From positions 1-46,094 of the forward strand of contig CANJDH010000028.1 in assembly GCA_947473125.1 (NCBI GenBank): a stretch of DNA of 46,094 nucleotides, written 5' to 3'. The notes beneath the pieces are model-generated. The model saw only the letters and a list, made by a program, of their open reading frames with translations, ran no database searches and had not been told where the DNA came from. Source of the DNA: Burkholderiales bacterium (lineage in GTDB: Bacteria; Pseudomonadota; Gammaproteobacteria; Burkholderiales; JAEUOS01). The translations under genes and the position numbers were made by a program. Shown here in pieces: positions 1-8,338 of this stretch (the stretch's first letter is position 1; each line of letters begins with the position of its first letter).

Positions 1-606
1 CATAAGGATTACGCGACGGCGCTGAAATTGTTGAGGCCGTTTGCCATCAAAGGGAACGCAACTGCGCAGTACAACCTCGGAGTGATGTACGACGAGGGGC
101 AAGGAGTCGCACAGAGCGATGCCGAGGCGATGAAGTGGTACAAATTAGCTGCAGCGCAGGGAGGTGCGTCGGCGCAGCACAACCTTGGCGTTATGTACGA
201 CAAGGGGCAAGGAGTCGCGCAGGACTATGTCGAGGCGATGAAGTGGTTCAAATTAGCCGCAGCGCAGGGTGATGCCAAGGCGCAGAGCAACCTCGGCATC
301 ATGTATCGCCGTGGGCAAGGCGTCGCACAAGACGATGCCGAGGCGGTGAAGTGGTACAGGCTAGCAGCAGCGCAGGGTGATGCTGGCGCGCAGACCAACC
401 TTGGCGCGATGTATGCCAGAGGGCTAGGCGTCCCCATGGATAATAGCCGCGCGCTTATGTGGTTCAACCTTGCGGCATCGAAGGGTGACGCCACTGCTCA
501 GGAGAATCGCAGCGTCACTGCCAAGAAAATGACGCAGCAGAAAATAGCCGAAGCTGAAAAGCTGGCGCAAGAGTGTCAGGCGCGCAATTTCAAGAATTGC
601 GACTAG
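1..606 (+). CDS. Sel1-repeat (SLR) protein, 5' end outside window
   Basis: The reading frame is open from base 1, so the gene begins before the window; 201 codons are visible. It holds about four Sel1-like repeats of 36 residues with the pattern A-x-A-Q-x-N-L-G-x-M-Y-x2-G-x-G-V-x3-D-x2-E-A-x-K-W-Y-x-L-A-A-A-Q-G. It ends in a conserved tail (AEKLAQECQARNFKNCD) that is nearly identical to that of the next gene. Sel1 repeats form alpha-solenoids that act as protein-interaction scaffolds, often exported; the specific partner cannot be told from sequence. The start of the visible frame (KDYATALKLLRPF) matches residues just after the signal peptide of the paralogue at 879, so I infer that only the signal peptide and a few residues are missing. 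The two genes look like a local duplication. Confidence 0.9.
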   Translation, partial: HKDYATALKLLRPFAIKGNATAQYNLGVMYDEGQGVAQSDAEAMKWYKLAAAQGGASAQHNLGVMYDKGQGVAQDYVEAMKWFKLAAAQGDAKAQSNLGIMYRRGQGVAQDDAEAVKWYRLAAAQGDAGAQTNLGAMYARGLGVPMDNSRALMWFNLAASKGDATAQENRSVTAKKMTQQKIAEAEKLAQECQARNFKNCD

Positions 607-641
607 CAACGCTGCTATGGCGAGATTGACGGGGCCGATGC

Positions 642-815
642 CTGAAAAAATACAAAAAAAATGTCAAAACTGCCTGGGGAATATTCCAACTGGTGCTGGC
701 GGTGATGTGGCTCATCCTTTTGAATACCGCATTTGCTGCTCTCGATCCTGCGTTTTCTAAGGTGAGGCGCGTGAGCACTTTTGTCACATTTTCACTGAAT
801 CGAACATTGAATTGA
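642..815 (+). other. possible relic or small membrane ORF
   Basis: This 57-codon frame lies between the two Sel1 genes. It encodes a Lys-rich start (KKYKKN) followed by a plausible membrane helix (QLVLAVMWLILLNTAF) and stops with TGA at 813-815. It has no ATG, GTG or TTG near the start, only CTG at 642, and no convincing ribosome binding site. It could be a decayed small membrane protein or chance. Confidence 0.15.
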
Positions 816-878
816 TGTCCATGCTGTGGCCTGCGACAAATGTTGCAGCCCCCTAATGACTACACAACCGGAGCACTT

Positions 879-1820
879 ATGAGACTGCACCTGCCCTTGC
901 TTTTCGCCTTAGCACTCGCGCTTTCGCCGGCAACCGCATTGGCTGGTCCACTTGAAGACGGTATTGCCGCCTACAAGCTTAAGGATTACGCGACGGCACT
1001 GAAATTGTTGAGGCCGCTTGCCATCGGCGGGAACGCAACTGCGCAGTACAACCTCGGATTGATGTACGACAATGGGCAAGGAGTCGCACAGAACGATGCC
1101 GAGGCGATCAAGTGGTACAAATCGGCACTGAAATTGTTGAGGCCGCTTGCCATCGACGGGAACGCAACTGCGCAGTACTACCTCGGATTGATGTACGGCG
1201 ATGGGCAAGGAGTCGCACAGAACGATGCGGAGGCGATGAAGTGGTACAAATTAGCCGCAGCGCAGGGTAACGCTAACGCGCAGTTCAATCTCGGCTCGAC
1301 GTACGCCACTGGGCTAGGAGCCGCTCAGGATTATGCCGAGGCGGTGAAGTGGTACAGACTAGCCGCAGCGCAAGGTTATGCTGACGCGCAGAACTCCCTC
1401 GGCGTGCTGTATCGCATTGGGAAAGGAGTCGCACAGGACTATGCCGAGGCGATGAAGTGGTACAGGCTGGCCGCAGCGCAGGGTTATGCTGAGGCGCAGT
1501 TCAACATCGGCGTGATGTACGACGAGGGGAAAGGAGTCGCACAGGACTATGCCGAGGCGGTAAAGTGGTACAGGCTGGCCGCAGCGCAGGGTGACGCCAG
1601 CTCTCTGCTCAGCGTCGGCCTGAGGTATGCCACAGGGCAAGGCGCCCCCATGGATAATATCCGCGCTCTTATGTGGTTATTCCTCGCGGCATCAGCGGGT
1701 GATGCGACTGCCAAGAAGAGTCTCATCCTCATTGCCGAGAAAATGACATCGCAGCAAATAGCCAAAGCTGAAAAGCTGGCGCAAGAGTGTCAGGCGCGCA
1801 AATTCAAGAATTGCGATTGA
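879..1820 (+). CDS. secreted Sel1-repeat protein
   Basis: A 313-residue protein. ATG 879 is chosen because GGAG lies 5 nt upstream and it gives a clean Sec signal peptide (MRLHLPLLFALALALSPATA, cleavage probably after ALA-G); an upstream ATG at 840 would add 13 residues with no signal. Six Sel1-like repeats follow, then the tail AEKLAQECQARKFKNCD. The first two repeats are a recent tandem duplication of 43 codons (see repeat at 995-1252), in which the second copy begins in the pre-repeat segment SALKLLRPLAI, so helix phasing is odd there. It probably acts in the periplasm as a protein-binding scaffold. The paralogue upstream shares the same repeat and tail sequences. Confidence 0.9.
   Translation: MRLHLPLLFALALALSPATALAGPLEDGIAAYKLKDYATALKLLRPLAIGGNATAQYNLGLMYDNGQGVAQNDAEAIKWYKSALKLLRPLAIDGNATAQYYLGLMYGDGQGVAQNDAEAMKWYKLAAAQGNANAQFNLGSTYATGLGAAQDYAEAVKWYRLAAAQGYADAQNSLGVLYRIGKGVAQDYAEAMKWYRLAAAQGYAEAQFNIGVMYDEGKGVAQDYAEAVKWYRLAAAQGDASSLLSVGLRYATGQGAPMDNIRALMWLFLAASAGDATAKKSLILIAEKMTSQQIAKAEKLAQECQARKFKNCD
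995..1252 (+). repeat. in-frame 129-bp tandem duplication inside Sel1 gene
   Basis: Bases 995-1123 and 1124-1252 are near-identical, with a period of 129 bp (43 codons). Both units encode ALKLLRPLAI-x-GNATAQY followed by a Sel1 repeat ending KWYK. Only a handful of substitutions separate them, so the event looks recent. Confidence 0.85.
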
Positions 1821-1974
1821 CTATTTTCTGCGGTGGCGACCCGGCCAACAAGGCCACTTTCGCAGCATCAATTTAAATCGGCCAGCCACCACGAATCCCA
1901 TGCGGCTCCAGAGACATGGGCATGGCCACCTATTCAGTAGCATCAGCAATCAACATCGGGAATCAGGAAATATG
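1818..1974 (+). repeat. duplicated intergenic leader, copy A
   Basis: The segment from the stop codon of the Sel1 gene to the start codon of the next gene closely resembles 8184-8338, which sits in the same position after another Sel1 gene. Shared blocks include ATTTTCTGCGG, CGCAGCATCAATTT, CAGCCACCACGAATCC and CACCTATTCAGTAGC. The two downstream genes are unrelated (zinc-ribbon protein here, MORN protein there). Confidence 0.8.
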
Positions 1975-3054
1975 AATGGATTCTTGTCCTCCGTCAAACG
2001 TCAAAGCGGGATCGTGGGCGTGATCATCCTGCTCGTCTATCTTTTCAGTGGTGGAATTTCGCTCGAGGGGATAGCGATTCTGGTCGTGGTGGTGATCGCT
2101 GCCTTGGTTTCACTCATTGCTGGCCGCAGAAAAACGGAACATAGGGTTGGCTATGTTGCGGAAGTGTGCCCGCAGTGCGCTGCCCCGCGCACGGTGGAGG
2201 TGAGCCGCGTGGGAATGACGCAGTCCGTATTCGGGATGTCCGTGGGCCAGGGAGAACTGCTCGGGTTTTCCGGCACGTGCCTTACTTGCGCGGCCGAATT
2301 CGACGTTCAGGCCACGGACTACCAGGCGTACGAGGCGAGCGCGCCGGCGCTTCCCCCCATCGCCAGAACCAATCCAAAGCTTGAGCCCGGAAACGACATC
2401 GCTCAGGCCGAGTATGTGCGGCATGGCCTGATTCGCGCGGAATTCCTCAAGGCGAGCCAGTCGATGGCGGAAAGATATGGTGTGGGAACGCAAATCGACC
2501 GATTGGACATCCCGACCTTGCTTGCATTTGCTTTGGCGTGCGGTGGGCCGATCTGGCTGGGGTTTGCCTATCCGGCTACGCCGTTGTGGATGGACGCGGC
2601 GGTGTTTGCAGCGGCATTTCCGGTTGCGGTGTTTGTCCTTTACAGGGAACCGAACCGTTACTTCAGCAACAAGACGCTGCCCGCGCTGGCGCGCGCGCTC
2701 GTGCCGCTCAAGCCGCAGCCACCTGAACTGGACCGGTGCATTCAGGGGCTGTATCTGTATGAGGACCGCCTGGGAAAATTCATGAAGGCACAGAGCTTTC
2801 GTGAGGCTTTGGAACGGGCAACACCGTTGGATCCGGTTGCTGTGGCCTCTGTGCCGATGCCGGAAGCCGAAGAGGCGCCGGCTGCGCCGATGCCGGAAGC
2901 CGAAGAGGCACCGGCTGCGCCGTTGCTGCCAGATGGCCCGGGCGTGTGCCCGAACTGCAGCACCGAAATTCGCCTTCGCTCGCTTGAATGTACCAATCCG
3001 AAATGCGACGCTATATTTGGTCCCGGCAGCGCCTGGAAGGTTAAGCCGCTCTGA
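1972..3054 (+). CDS. membrane protein with N- and C-terminal zinc ribbons
   Basis: A 360-residue protein. ATG 1972 is preceded by AGGAAA at 1965-1970; the upstream in-frame ATG at 1900 lies inside the duplicated leader and is less likely. Visible parts are a membrane segment near residues 18-48, a zinc-ribbon-like segment starting CPQCAAP and closing with a second CxxC (CLTC), two further hydrophobic segments in the middle, a linker with two copies of PMPEAEEAPAA, and a C-terminal CPNC...CTNPKC ribbon. No named family is recognised. It may be a membrane-anchored metal-binding or protein-binding factor. It shares its 5' leader with the MORN gene at 8336, which suggests shared control, but that is inference. 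Confidence 0.75.
   Translation: MNGFLSSVKRQSGIVGVIILLVYLFSGGISLEGIAILVVVVIAALVSLIAGRRKTEHRVGYVAEVCPQCAAPRTVEVSRVGMTQSVFGMSVGQGELLGFSGTCLTCAAEFDVQATDYQAYEASAPALPPIARTNPKLEPGNDIAQAEYVRHGLIRAEFLKASQSMAERYGVGTQIDRLDIPTLLAFALACGGPIWLGFAYPATPLWMDAAVFAAAFPVAVFVLYREPNRYFSNKTLPALARALVPLKPQPPELDRCIQGLYLYEDRLGKFMKAQSFREALERATPLDPVAVASVPMPEAEEAPAAPMPEAEEAPAAPLLPDGPGVCPNCSTEIRLRSLECTNPKCDAIFGPGSAWKVKPL
2854..2919 (+). repeat. 33-bp tandem repeat, two copies
   Basis: Two almost identical 33-bp units (2854-2886 and 2887-2919) encode PMPEAEEAPAA twice in the linker before the C-terminal zinc ribbon. This is a likely slippage-prone, length-variable linker. Confidence 0.85.
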
Positions 3055-3762
3055 GAAAGTCTTTCGTTCGGGAAGAGTTTGCGCAATCGATCGGATTTAT
3101 GAAAATATCGGCCGTGGGGGGATAGCGGCGTCTGCAGACCGTGGCCCACTTTCAAGCCAGAGTCCGGCCAGCGTATGTAAGGAATGGCAGTTTTCGGTGC
3201 CCGCAGCAGCCATTCCTGCGGTAATAGATCAGAGTCAGAGCGAGTCTGCGAGACCATCTAGGCGCGGCCAAGACCGACTTGTCGTGCGCTAGCTGCAGCA
3301 AGGCCGGGTGGTGCAATCTGCGACCTCGAAGACGACTTTAGTATGTTGTTGCCAGATTCGACCCGAATCGGGCAAGTTGGCTGTGGCCGCCGAGCCTCAA
3401 TACCGTATTCGGAGTGGAGCGCTAGCCCAGCAGGTCAAACGCAAGGTTGTTGGACAGATGATCGAGCAGATGGATCGGTCTGAGCGGCGAGCGCGTTCAC
3501 CTGAGGGGCTATCCGGGGAAAGTTACCGGCATCCGCCAGCACCACATCTAACTCGACAGCAAAACCAACAGTTTCGCCGTCGATCGCCTCAACCCGTTCC
3601 TTTAACCCAACATCGGCGCAGCGCACACCCTCGCGGCATTGGATGTTGAGCATGTCGGATCGAGGTCTAGGCGCTACTTGGTGTATTTTGAATGCCCAAG
3701 GCCTGACCGGAATAATCTCTCGCCGCTCAAGTCTCGTTGGCACTTGACTCACCAATAAAATA
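3055..3762. other. 708-bp stretch without a convincing gene
   Basis: Open frames occur on both strands, but none has a ribosome binding site, recognisable family or plausible composition. The stretch 3430-3760 reads like decayed coding DNA with several stops, but I could not assign it to any family. No tRNA, hairpin terminator or transposon end was recognised. Confidence 0.5.
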
Positions 3763-4446
3763 TCACGGCATCGGCAAAACCGTCCTGCACGAAGAAGGAA
3801 CGACCAACAGCATGGATTCGTCCTGCACACCGCAGGTCCAGGTGAGATTATTACCTTCGACCTTAGGGACCATAATCAAGGCCTTGCCGGCCAATTTCGC
3901 ATCCAGTTCAGCGGGCACCGTCGCAACGACCACGCCACCCCGAGCAATTTTAACTTTGACACGCCCTACCGGTTCGCCGGCGGTGTCGGGTGCAAGCTCA
4001 GTCGAGGGCAATTTGTTATTTTTCGAGAAATATTCACTCACCGTGGTTTTCGCACCCTGTGAAGAAACTATGAGCTCTACCATGTTCCCGCGCCTCTGGT
4101 AATCCCCACTAGCCGTTAGGGCAATGGAAGCGAAAATGCCGATGGTAACGATAGGGACAAGCACACTTAGAACGATCATAACAACGCTGGGTACGTGCGC
4201 ACTGTACTTTTCGTTGAGCTTTTCGGTGCTGGCATAAATAATAAATTCAACCAAGGCAATCAGAGATGGAATCCCGGTCCAGCAAAACAGCAGCGATAGA
4301 GTGAATTGGAGCCATTTACCCAAATAAAGCTTATGACCACCCACTGCTCCGAGGCAAAGAGTAGAAACCAATAAAACGGGCTTGCTGACCTGCCTCTTGG
4401 ACTCCGCGACGGTCGTTGGCGTGCCATTGAGATTTGCGTTTTCCAT
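3763..4446 (-). CDS. TM2-domain protein with pilin-like C-terminus
   Basis: A 227-residue protein. Codon 4449 is TTG and 4446 is ATG (TTGATG); the ATG is preferred. Residues ~20-70 carry a TM2-type signature (GGHKLYLGKWLQ, then a helix with WTGIPSLIALVEFI). A third hydrophobic segment near residues 85-112 is followed by a periplasmic-looking domain: MVELIVSSQGAKTTVSEYF, then a Trp/Cys-containing end (TWTCGVQ). That part resembles the C-terminal domain of type IV pilin-like proteins fused after a TM2 module. It is not a classical pilin because there is no prepilin peptidase site at the N-terminus. Base composition is lower in GC than the housekeeping part of the window, consistent with an accessory gene. 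Confidence 0.75.
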   Translation of the reverse strand: MENANLNGTPTTVAESKRQVSKPVLLVSTLCLGAVGGHKLYLGKWLQFTLSLLFCWTGIPSLIALVEFIIYASTEKLNEKYSAHVPSVVMIVLSVLVPIVTIGIFASIALTASGDYQRRGNMVELIVSSQGAKTTVSEYFSKNNKLPSTELAPDTAGEPVGRVKVKIARGGVVVATVPAELDAKLAGKALIMVPKVEGNNLTWTCGVQDESMLLVVPSSCRTVLPMP

Positions 4447-4610
4447 CAATCCACCATTCCAATGAAATTGTTATTTATAAGAATCAAAAAGCCGGAAATT
4501 CCAACTTTTGACCGGTACTGATTCTGGGGTAGGGTCATACTTATTACGCACGAATGCGGAATTGGCAACCGGGAAGGATTGATGCTGACAATCATCGCCC
4601 GAACGCCCAT

Positions 4611-5087
4611 TCACAGGTCGAACAGCGCAGTGAACACAATTGAGAGGATGCCTGACGCTGCTTCAACTGCCGCCACACCTGCCACCGCACCTGCACCTGC
4701 ACCTGCCGCCGCACCTGCGGCAACCCCGCTTGCAGTCATGCCAGCGATGGAAGCCCGGCCGTCGCCGCTTTGCGACCCCGCTCCGTGCAGTCCCGTGCCC
4801 TGCAGCTTTTCAATTTCGCCGTCGTCCAGCCAGATCCCATTGCAGGTCGGGCAGATATCTATGGACACGCCCGCCAACTCCACGAGCGTGAGATCCGTCC
4901 CGTCCTCCGGGCAACAAATGGGAGGATCAAACTCCTCCCGTTCAAGCGGCTTGCAGCGGGACATGACGTCCTGGTCCGCAGGCGGCTTCAGAAATCCACC
5001 ATAGCAGACGCCGCAACTCCACATTGCCCGTTGCGTGTCTTCATGTTGATTCAGGCGGCTGCCATCGCGTGGGCAATTGTGTTGCAT
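4611..5087 (-). CDS. zf-TFIIB-type zinc-ribbon protein with Gly/Ala-rich tail
   Basis: A 158-residue protein. ATG 5087 has AAGGA about 7 nt upstream, better than the longer start at 5156. The N-terminus holds a Cys-rich ribbon (CPRDG ... CGVCYGG). The middle has a zf-TFIIB-like motif, CPEDGTDL then CPTCNGIWLDDGEIEKL. The C-terminal 50 residues are almost only Gly, Ala and Val, ending in a hydrophobic helix, which looks like a membrane-inserting or glycine-zipper segment. Proteins with this ribbon are common and mostly uncharacterised. Nothing nearby fixes a role. Confidence 0.75.
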   Translation of the reverse strand: MQHNCPRDGSRLNQHEDTQRAMWSCGVCYGGFLKPPADQDVMSRCKPLEREEFDPPICCPEDGTDLTLVELAGVSIDICPTCNGIWLDDGEIEKLQGTGLHGAGSQSGDGRASIAGMTASGVAAGAAAGAGAGAVAGVAAVEAASGILSIVFTALFDL

Positions 5088-5681
5088 GCGACTGTCCTTG
5101 ATTATTTTGACTGGCCGCAGGATATTAGCTGAAAACGACTGCTGCGTATATTGCATGAATATGTGAGAGCGACCGTTGCCCGACCGGGAGGCGACACATC
5201 TTGATATCTGTTACAGGGCAACCAAGTAGTGCGCGATTCTTGCTTGAGTATCTTTGTGTCGGCATTTCTTCACGTCTGAGCGCCGTTGAAACTTGAATCG
5301 TCCCACAGCGGACTGAAAGCTGGGCAAATGAACGCTAAATTAATAAATAGTTGAGGTAAGTTAGGATGCGCACGTTATGACCTCCCCCTTTGGGCCGCAT
5401 CAGTGCCGAAGCGAAAGTAGCGGAGGGTGATCCTGCGCACCCCCCCCACTGCCCGCCCATACCGACCGCCGGACTTTCGCTATCGCGGCAGAGCACTTTG
5501 AGCGCGCGGTTTTGATGAGGCCCCGATCAGAAAATTCCATCAGGGGCGGAGGCCGGCCTCATACAAGTCCGGATGCATGGCTACAAGCTTTGCCTTCCCA
5601 CCATCATGGAATGAGGCCTTGCCAAAGCGGGGCGACCATGTATGCTGAGGAATTGTTAGTTGATGAATCCGCCCCCCACCT
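5088..5681. other. 594-bp intergenic stretch
   Basis: There is no gene I can support here. It contains a run of eight or nine C residues near 5440 and a perfect 12-bp palindrome GAGGCCGGCCTC at 5549-5560. It probably holds the promoters of the divergent genes on either side, but no -35/-10 pair stands out. Confidence 0.5.
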
Positions 5682-6701
5682 ATGAATCCGACACTTGCCC
5701 GTATGCGCCAGATCGCATGGTTCCTCGCCGCAGCGACGCTGATCCTTGCGCTCGAGCGCCACCTCCTGCCGGCGCTGCTGGCCGGATTACTGGTGCATGA
5801 GCTGGTCCAATTGATGGCGCCGACCTTGCAGCGGCGGTTTTCGAGCGCGCGCGGCAAGCTGATTGCGGTGGCGCTCCTTGCGACGCTCGTGGTCGCCGTG
5901 ACAGCCGCCGTAGCGTTCGGTGCGCTGGCCTTCTTTCGCAGCGAAGAGGGCAGCCTTGCACGCCTCTTCGGCAGGATGGCGCAGATCATCGAGGGCGCAC
6001 GCTCCTCCCTGCCGCCTTGGATACTCGACCTCCTCCCCGAGTCCGGTGAGAACGCCGCCGGCGAACTGCAGACCGCAACGTCCGAATGGCTGCGCCATCA
6101 TGCGGCCGAGTTGGGCATGGTGGGCAAGGAAGCGGGGCTGGCGCTGGCGCATACCCTCGTCGGCCTGGTGATCGGGGCCATCATCGCGACCCGCGAGGCT
6201 CTTCCGGACAGCCAACTCGGGCCGTTTGCCGCAGCATTGGCCGAGCGCGCGCGGCGGATCGCAGACGCATTCCGCCGCATTGTCTTCGCGCAGGTCAGGA
6301 TCTCGCTCCTGAACACGGGACTGACCGCGCTTTACCTGGCGGTCGTGCTGCCCCTCGCCGGCGTGCACCTGCCGCTCACCAAAACTTTGATCGCGGTCAC
6401 TTTCCTCGCCGGCATGCTTCCCGTGGTCGGCAACCTGATCTCGAATGCGATCATCGTCACCGTCAGCCTCGCTCACACGCCGCAAACGGCTCTCGCCTCG
6501 CTGGCCTTCCTGGTGATAGTGCACAAACTCGAATACTTCCTCAATGCGCGCATCGTCGGCAGCCAGATCAAGGCCTCGGCCTGGGAACTGCTGACGGCGA
6601 TGCTGCTGATGGAGGCGCTGTTCGGGCTGCCCGGTGTGGTCATGGCGCCCATCGTCTACGCCTGGGTCAAGGATGAACTGAAAAACGCGGGGCTGGTCTG
6701 A
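5682..6701 (+). CDS. AI-2E family transporter (PerM/YdiK-like permease)
   Basis: A 339-residue integral membrane protein with about seven to eight hydrophobic helices: two near residues 10-35, one at ~60-85, one at ~155-170, then a cluster at 210-330. The C-terminal part has the family's characteristic segments, such as PVVGNLISN and LEYFLNARIVG, then a glycine/proline-rich re-entrant region (EALFGLPGVVMAPIVYAW). Family members include proposed autoinducer-2 exporters and Na+/H+ antiporters, so the substrate is uncertain. The ribosome binding site is weak. It stands alone between accessory genes. Confidence 0.85.
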   Translation: MNPTLARMRQIAWFLAAATLILALERHLLPALLAGLLVHELVQLMAPTLQRRFSSARGKLIAVALLATLVVAVTAAVAFGALAFFRSEEGSLARLFGRMAQIIEGARSSLPPWILDLLPESGENAAGELQTATSEWLRHHAAELGMVGKEAGLALAHTLVGLVIGAIIATREALPDSQLGPFAAALAERARRIADAFRRIVFAQVRISLLNTGLTALYLAVVLPLAGVHLPLTKTLIAVTFLAGMLPVVGNLISNAIIVTVSLAHTPQTALASLAFLVIVHKLEYFLNARIVGSQIKASAWELLTAMLLMEALFGLPGVVMAPIVYAWVKDELKNAGLV

Positions 6702-6819
6702 CCGGGGCTCGAATTCGCTGAATAGCCCAAAATAAGGTAATGCCTCGACAGCCACAGGCAGTAGAATGCGGCCTGCCGAGCCGGTTCGCTTAGGAACACT
6801 CTAGTCGTAGAGTTGCCAA

Positions 6820-7206
6820 GTGAACCGATTCCTGCTTTCCGCAGTTGCCCCATTTCTCCTGTGCGCGACCTTGTTGCTCGGTGTCGGCACCTCTTGGGCA
6901 GGACCCTATGAAGAGGGCCTCGCCGCCAAGGCGCACGGCGACCACGCGACCGCACTGACAATATTCCGGCCGCTAGCAGCGCAGGGAAATCAGAATGCGC
7001 AGTTCATGATTGGTCGGATGTAGTACGGCGGACACGGCATACCTGAAGACGAACGTGAGGCGATGAAATGGTACCAACTGGCCGCAACACAAGGGGATGG
7101 ATCGGCGCAATCAAGGGTGTATGCGTTGACGACGCCGACCTCCGAGAAGGTGACAAAGAGCGCCTGGGAAATCTTCAAGGGAGTGCTGGTAGCGGTGTGG
7201 GCGTGA
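6820..7206 (+). pseudogene. Sel1-repeat protein interrupted by an amber codon
   Basis: GTG 6820 starts a signal peptide (FLLCATLLLGVGTSWAG) and one Sel1 repeat, which is cut by TAG at 7021-7023 in the middle of the motif (IGRM-stop-YGGHGIPEDEREAMKWYQLAATQG). The same frame stays open after the TAG to TGA at 7204-7206 and completes the repeat, so a single base change inactivated an otherwise ~128-residue gene. A sequencing error or readthrough are the alternatives. Confidence 0.75.
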
Positions 7207-7238
7207 TCACCTTCATTCGTTGGATGAGGTGAGATCAG

Positions 7239-8186
7239 GTGGAATTGAATCGCAAGAAAGCAGTGGGCATGTCGGCAATAAGGTCGTTGTTTTCGCTTCA
7301 AGGGCGGGCTTCACTCTCAATGTTTTGGGTAGTGACAATAGGCGTGTTTGTCGGCCTGGTAGCTAGTGCCAGCGCGATCGGAGCGACGGAGGTAGAGGGG
7401 AGCAGCCCGTACCAATTTATCTGGAATTGGATATGTCTGCCAATCGCCTTTTGGCTGACCATGGCGGTTCAAGTCAAGCGCTGGCATGATCGTGACCGCA
7501 CCGGATGGATGTTTCTAGTGAATGTGGTGCCGCTCTATGGCTGGTTTCACAGCCTAGCTTTTCTGGGCTTCCGGAGGGGAACAGTGGGGCGCAATCAATA
7601 CGGCTTCGATCCGTTGGCTACTTTTGATGCCTCCAACACCAGTGCCATGGGGGCAGAGCCGAGGGATGCCGCTGCTGCTGCCAACAATTGTGGCGACTTC
7701 GCGGCTGAGCTGGCCATTACAAAAAAGCTGGCAAGCAAGGGCGAAGCATGGGCGCAGCATTTTCTTGGGAATAGTTACTTTCGCGGTGATGGCATCGCAA
7801 AGAATTACGCGAAGGCGTTGAAGTGGTACAGGTTGGCAGCTGCGCAAGGGTACGAGCCGGCCCAGTGCTCGGTTGGGGGGATGTATCTAAATGGCGAAGG
7901 CGTTGGGCAGAACTATGCCGAAGCGTTGAAGTGGTACAGGCAATCCGCAGCGCAGGGCAACTTCGGGTCGCAGCACGTCCTTGGCTTAATGTACGCAGAA
8001 GGGATGGGCATTCCCAAGAATGAAGTCAGTGCTTATATGTGGTATTACCTTGCGGCGATGACGGGACATGAAGCCGCTGCGACGGCTCGCGACACGCTCG
8101 CACGAAATATGACGTTCCAACAACTGAACGAAGCGCAGAAACTAGCGCAAGATTGGCAGGCGCGCAATTTCAAGGATGGCGACTGA
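7239..8186 (+). CDS. DUF805-Sel1 fusion membrane protein
   Basis: A 315-residue protein from GTG 7239, with GAGGTGA 7 nt upstream; ATG 7269 (MSAIRSLFSLQGRAS) is a good alternative that starts right at the DUF805 domain. Residues ~11-125 form a DUF805-like membrane domain (SLQGRASLSMFW, two helices, then VKRWHDRDRTGWM and GRNQYGFDP). Residues ~165-290 are three Sel1 repeats, ending in AQKLAQDWQARNFKDGD, clearly homologous to the tails of the Sel1 proteins at 1 and 879. The Sel1 part is predicted to be on the side of the membrane opposite to that of the secreted paralogues or tethered near them; this is inference. Confidence 0.85.
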   Translation: MELNRKKAVGMSAIRSLFSLQGRASLSMFWVVTIGVFVGLVASASAIGATEVEGSSPYQFIWNWICLPIAFWLTMAVQVKRWHDRDRTGWMFLVNVVPLYGWFHSLAFLGFRRGTVGRNQYGFDPLATFDASNTSAMGAEPRDAAAAANNCGDFAAELAITKKLASKGEAWAQHFLGNSYFRGDGIAKNYAKALKWYRLAAAQGYEPAQCSVGGMYLNGEGVGQNYAEALKWYRQSAAQGNFGSQHVLGLMYAEGMGIPKNEVSAYMWYYLAAMTGHEAAATARDTLARNMTFQQLNEAQKLAQDWQARNFKDGD

Positions 8187-8338
8187 TTATTTTCTGCGGC
8201 AGCGAACGGCCTACAAGACCAAACCCGCAGCATCAATTTGGGCCGGACAGCCACCACGAATCCAGTGCCGCTCCACAGGCAGGGCGTGGTCACCTATTCA
8301 GTAGCGTCAGCAACCAACATCGGAAAACAGGGAATATG
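8184..8338 (+). repeat. duplicated intergenic leader, copy B
   Basis: Homologous to 1818-1974 (copy A) over its whole length, with many substitutions. It links the stop of the DUF805-Sel1 gene to the start of the MORN gene. Confidence 0.8.

Noticed and set aside
1-1820. The ~108-bp periodicity of the Sel1 genes as a CRISPR-like or satellite array
   Set aside because: The period equals 36 codons and follows the Sel1 protein repeat; there are no unique spacers between identical repeats.
3435-3830. 131-codon minus-strand open frame
   Set aside because: It overlaps the 3' end of the TM2 gene, has no ribosome binding site or recognisable domain, and reads like random sequence.
5787-6755. 322-codon minus-strand open frame antisense to the AI-2E-family gene
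   Set aside because: Composition (very rich in His, Arg, Gln, Asp) is that of a reverse-frame shadow of a GC-rich membrane protein gene.
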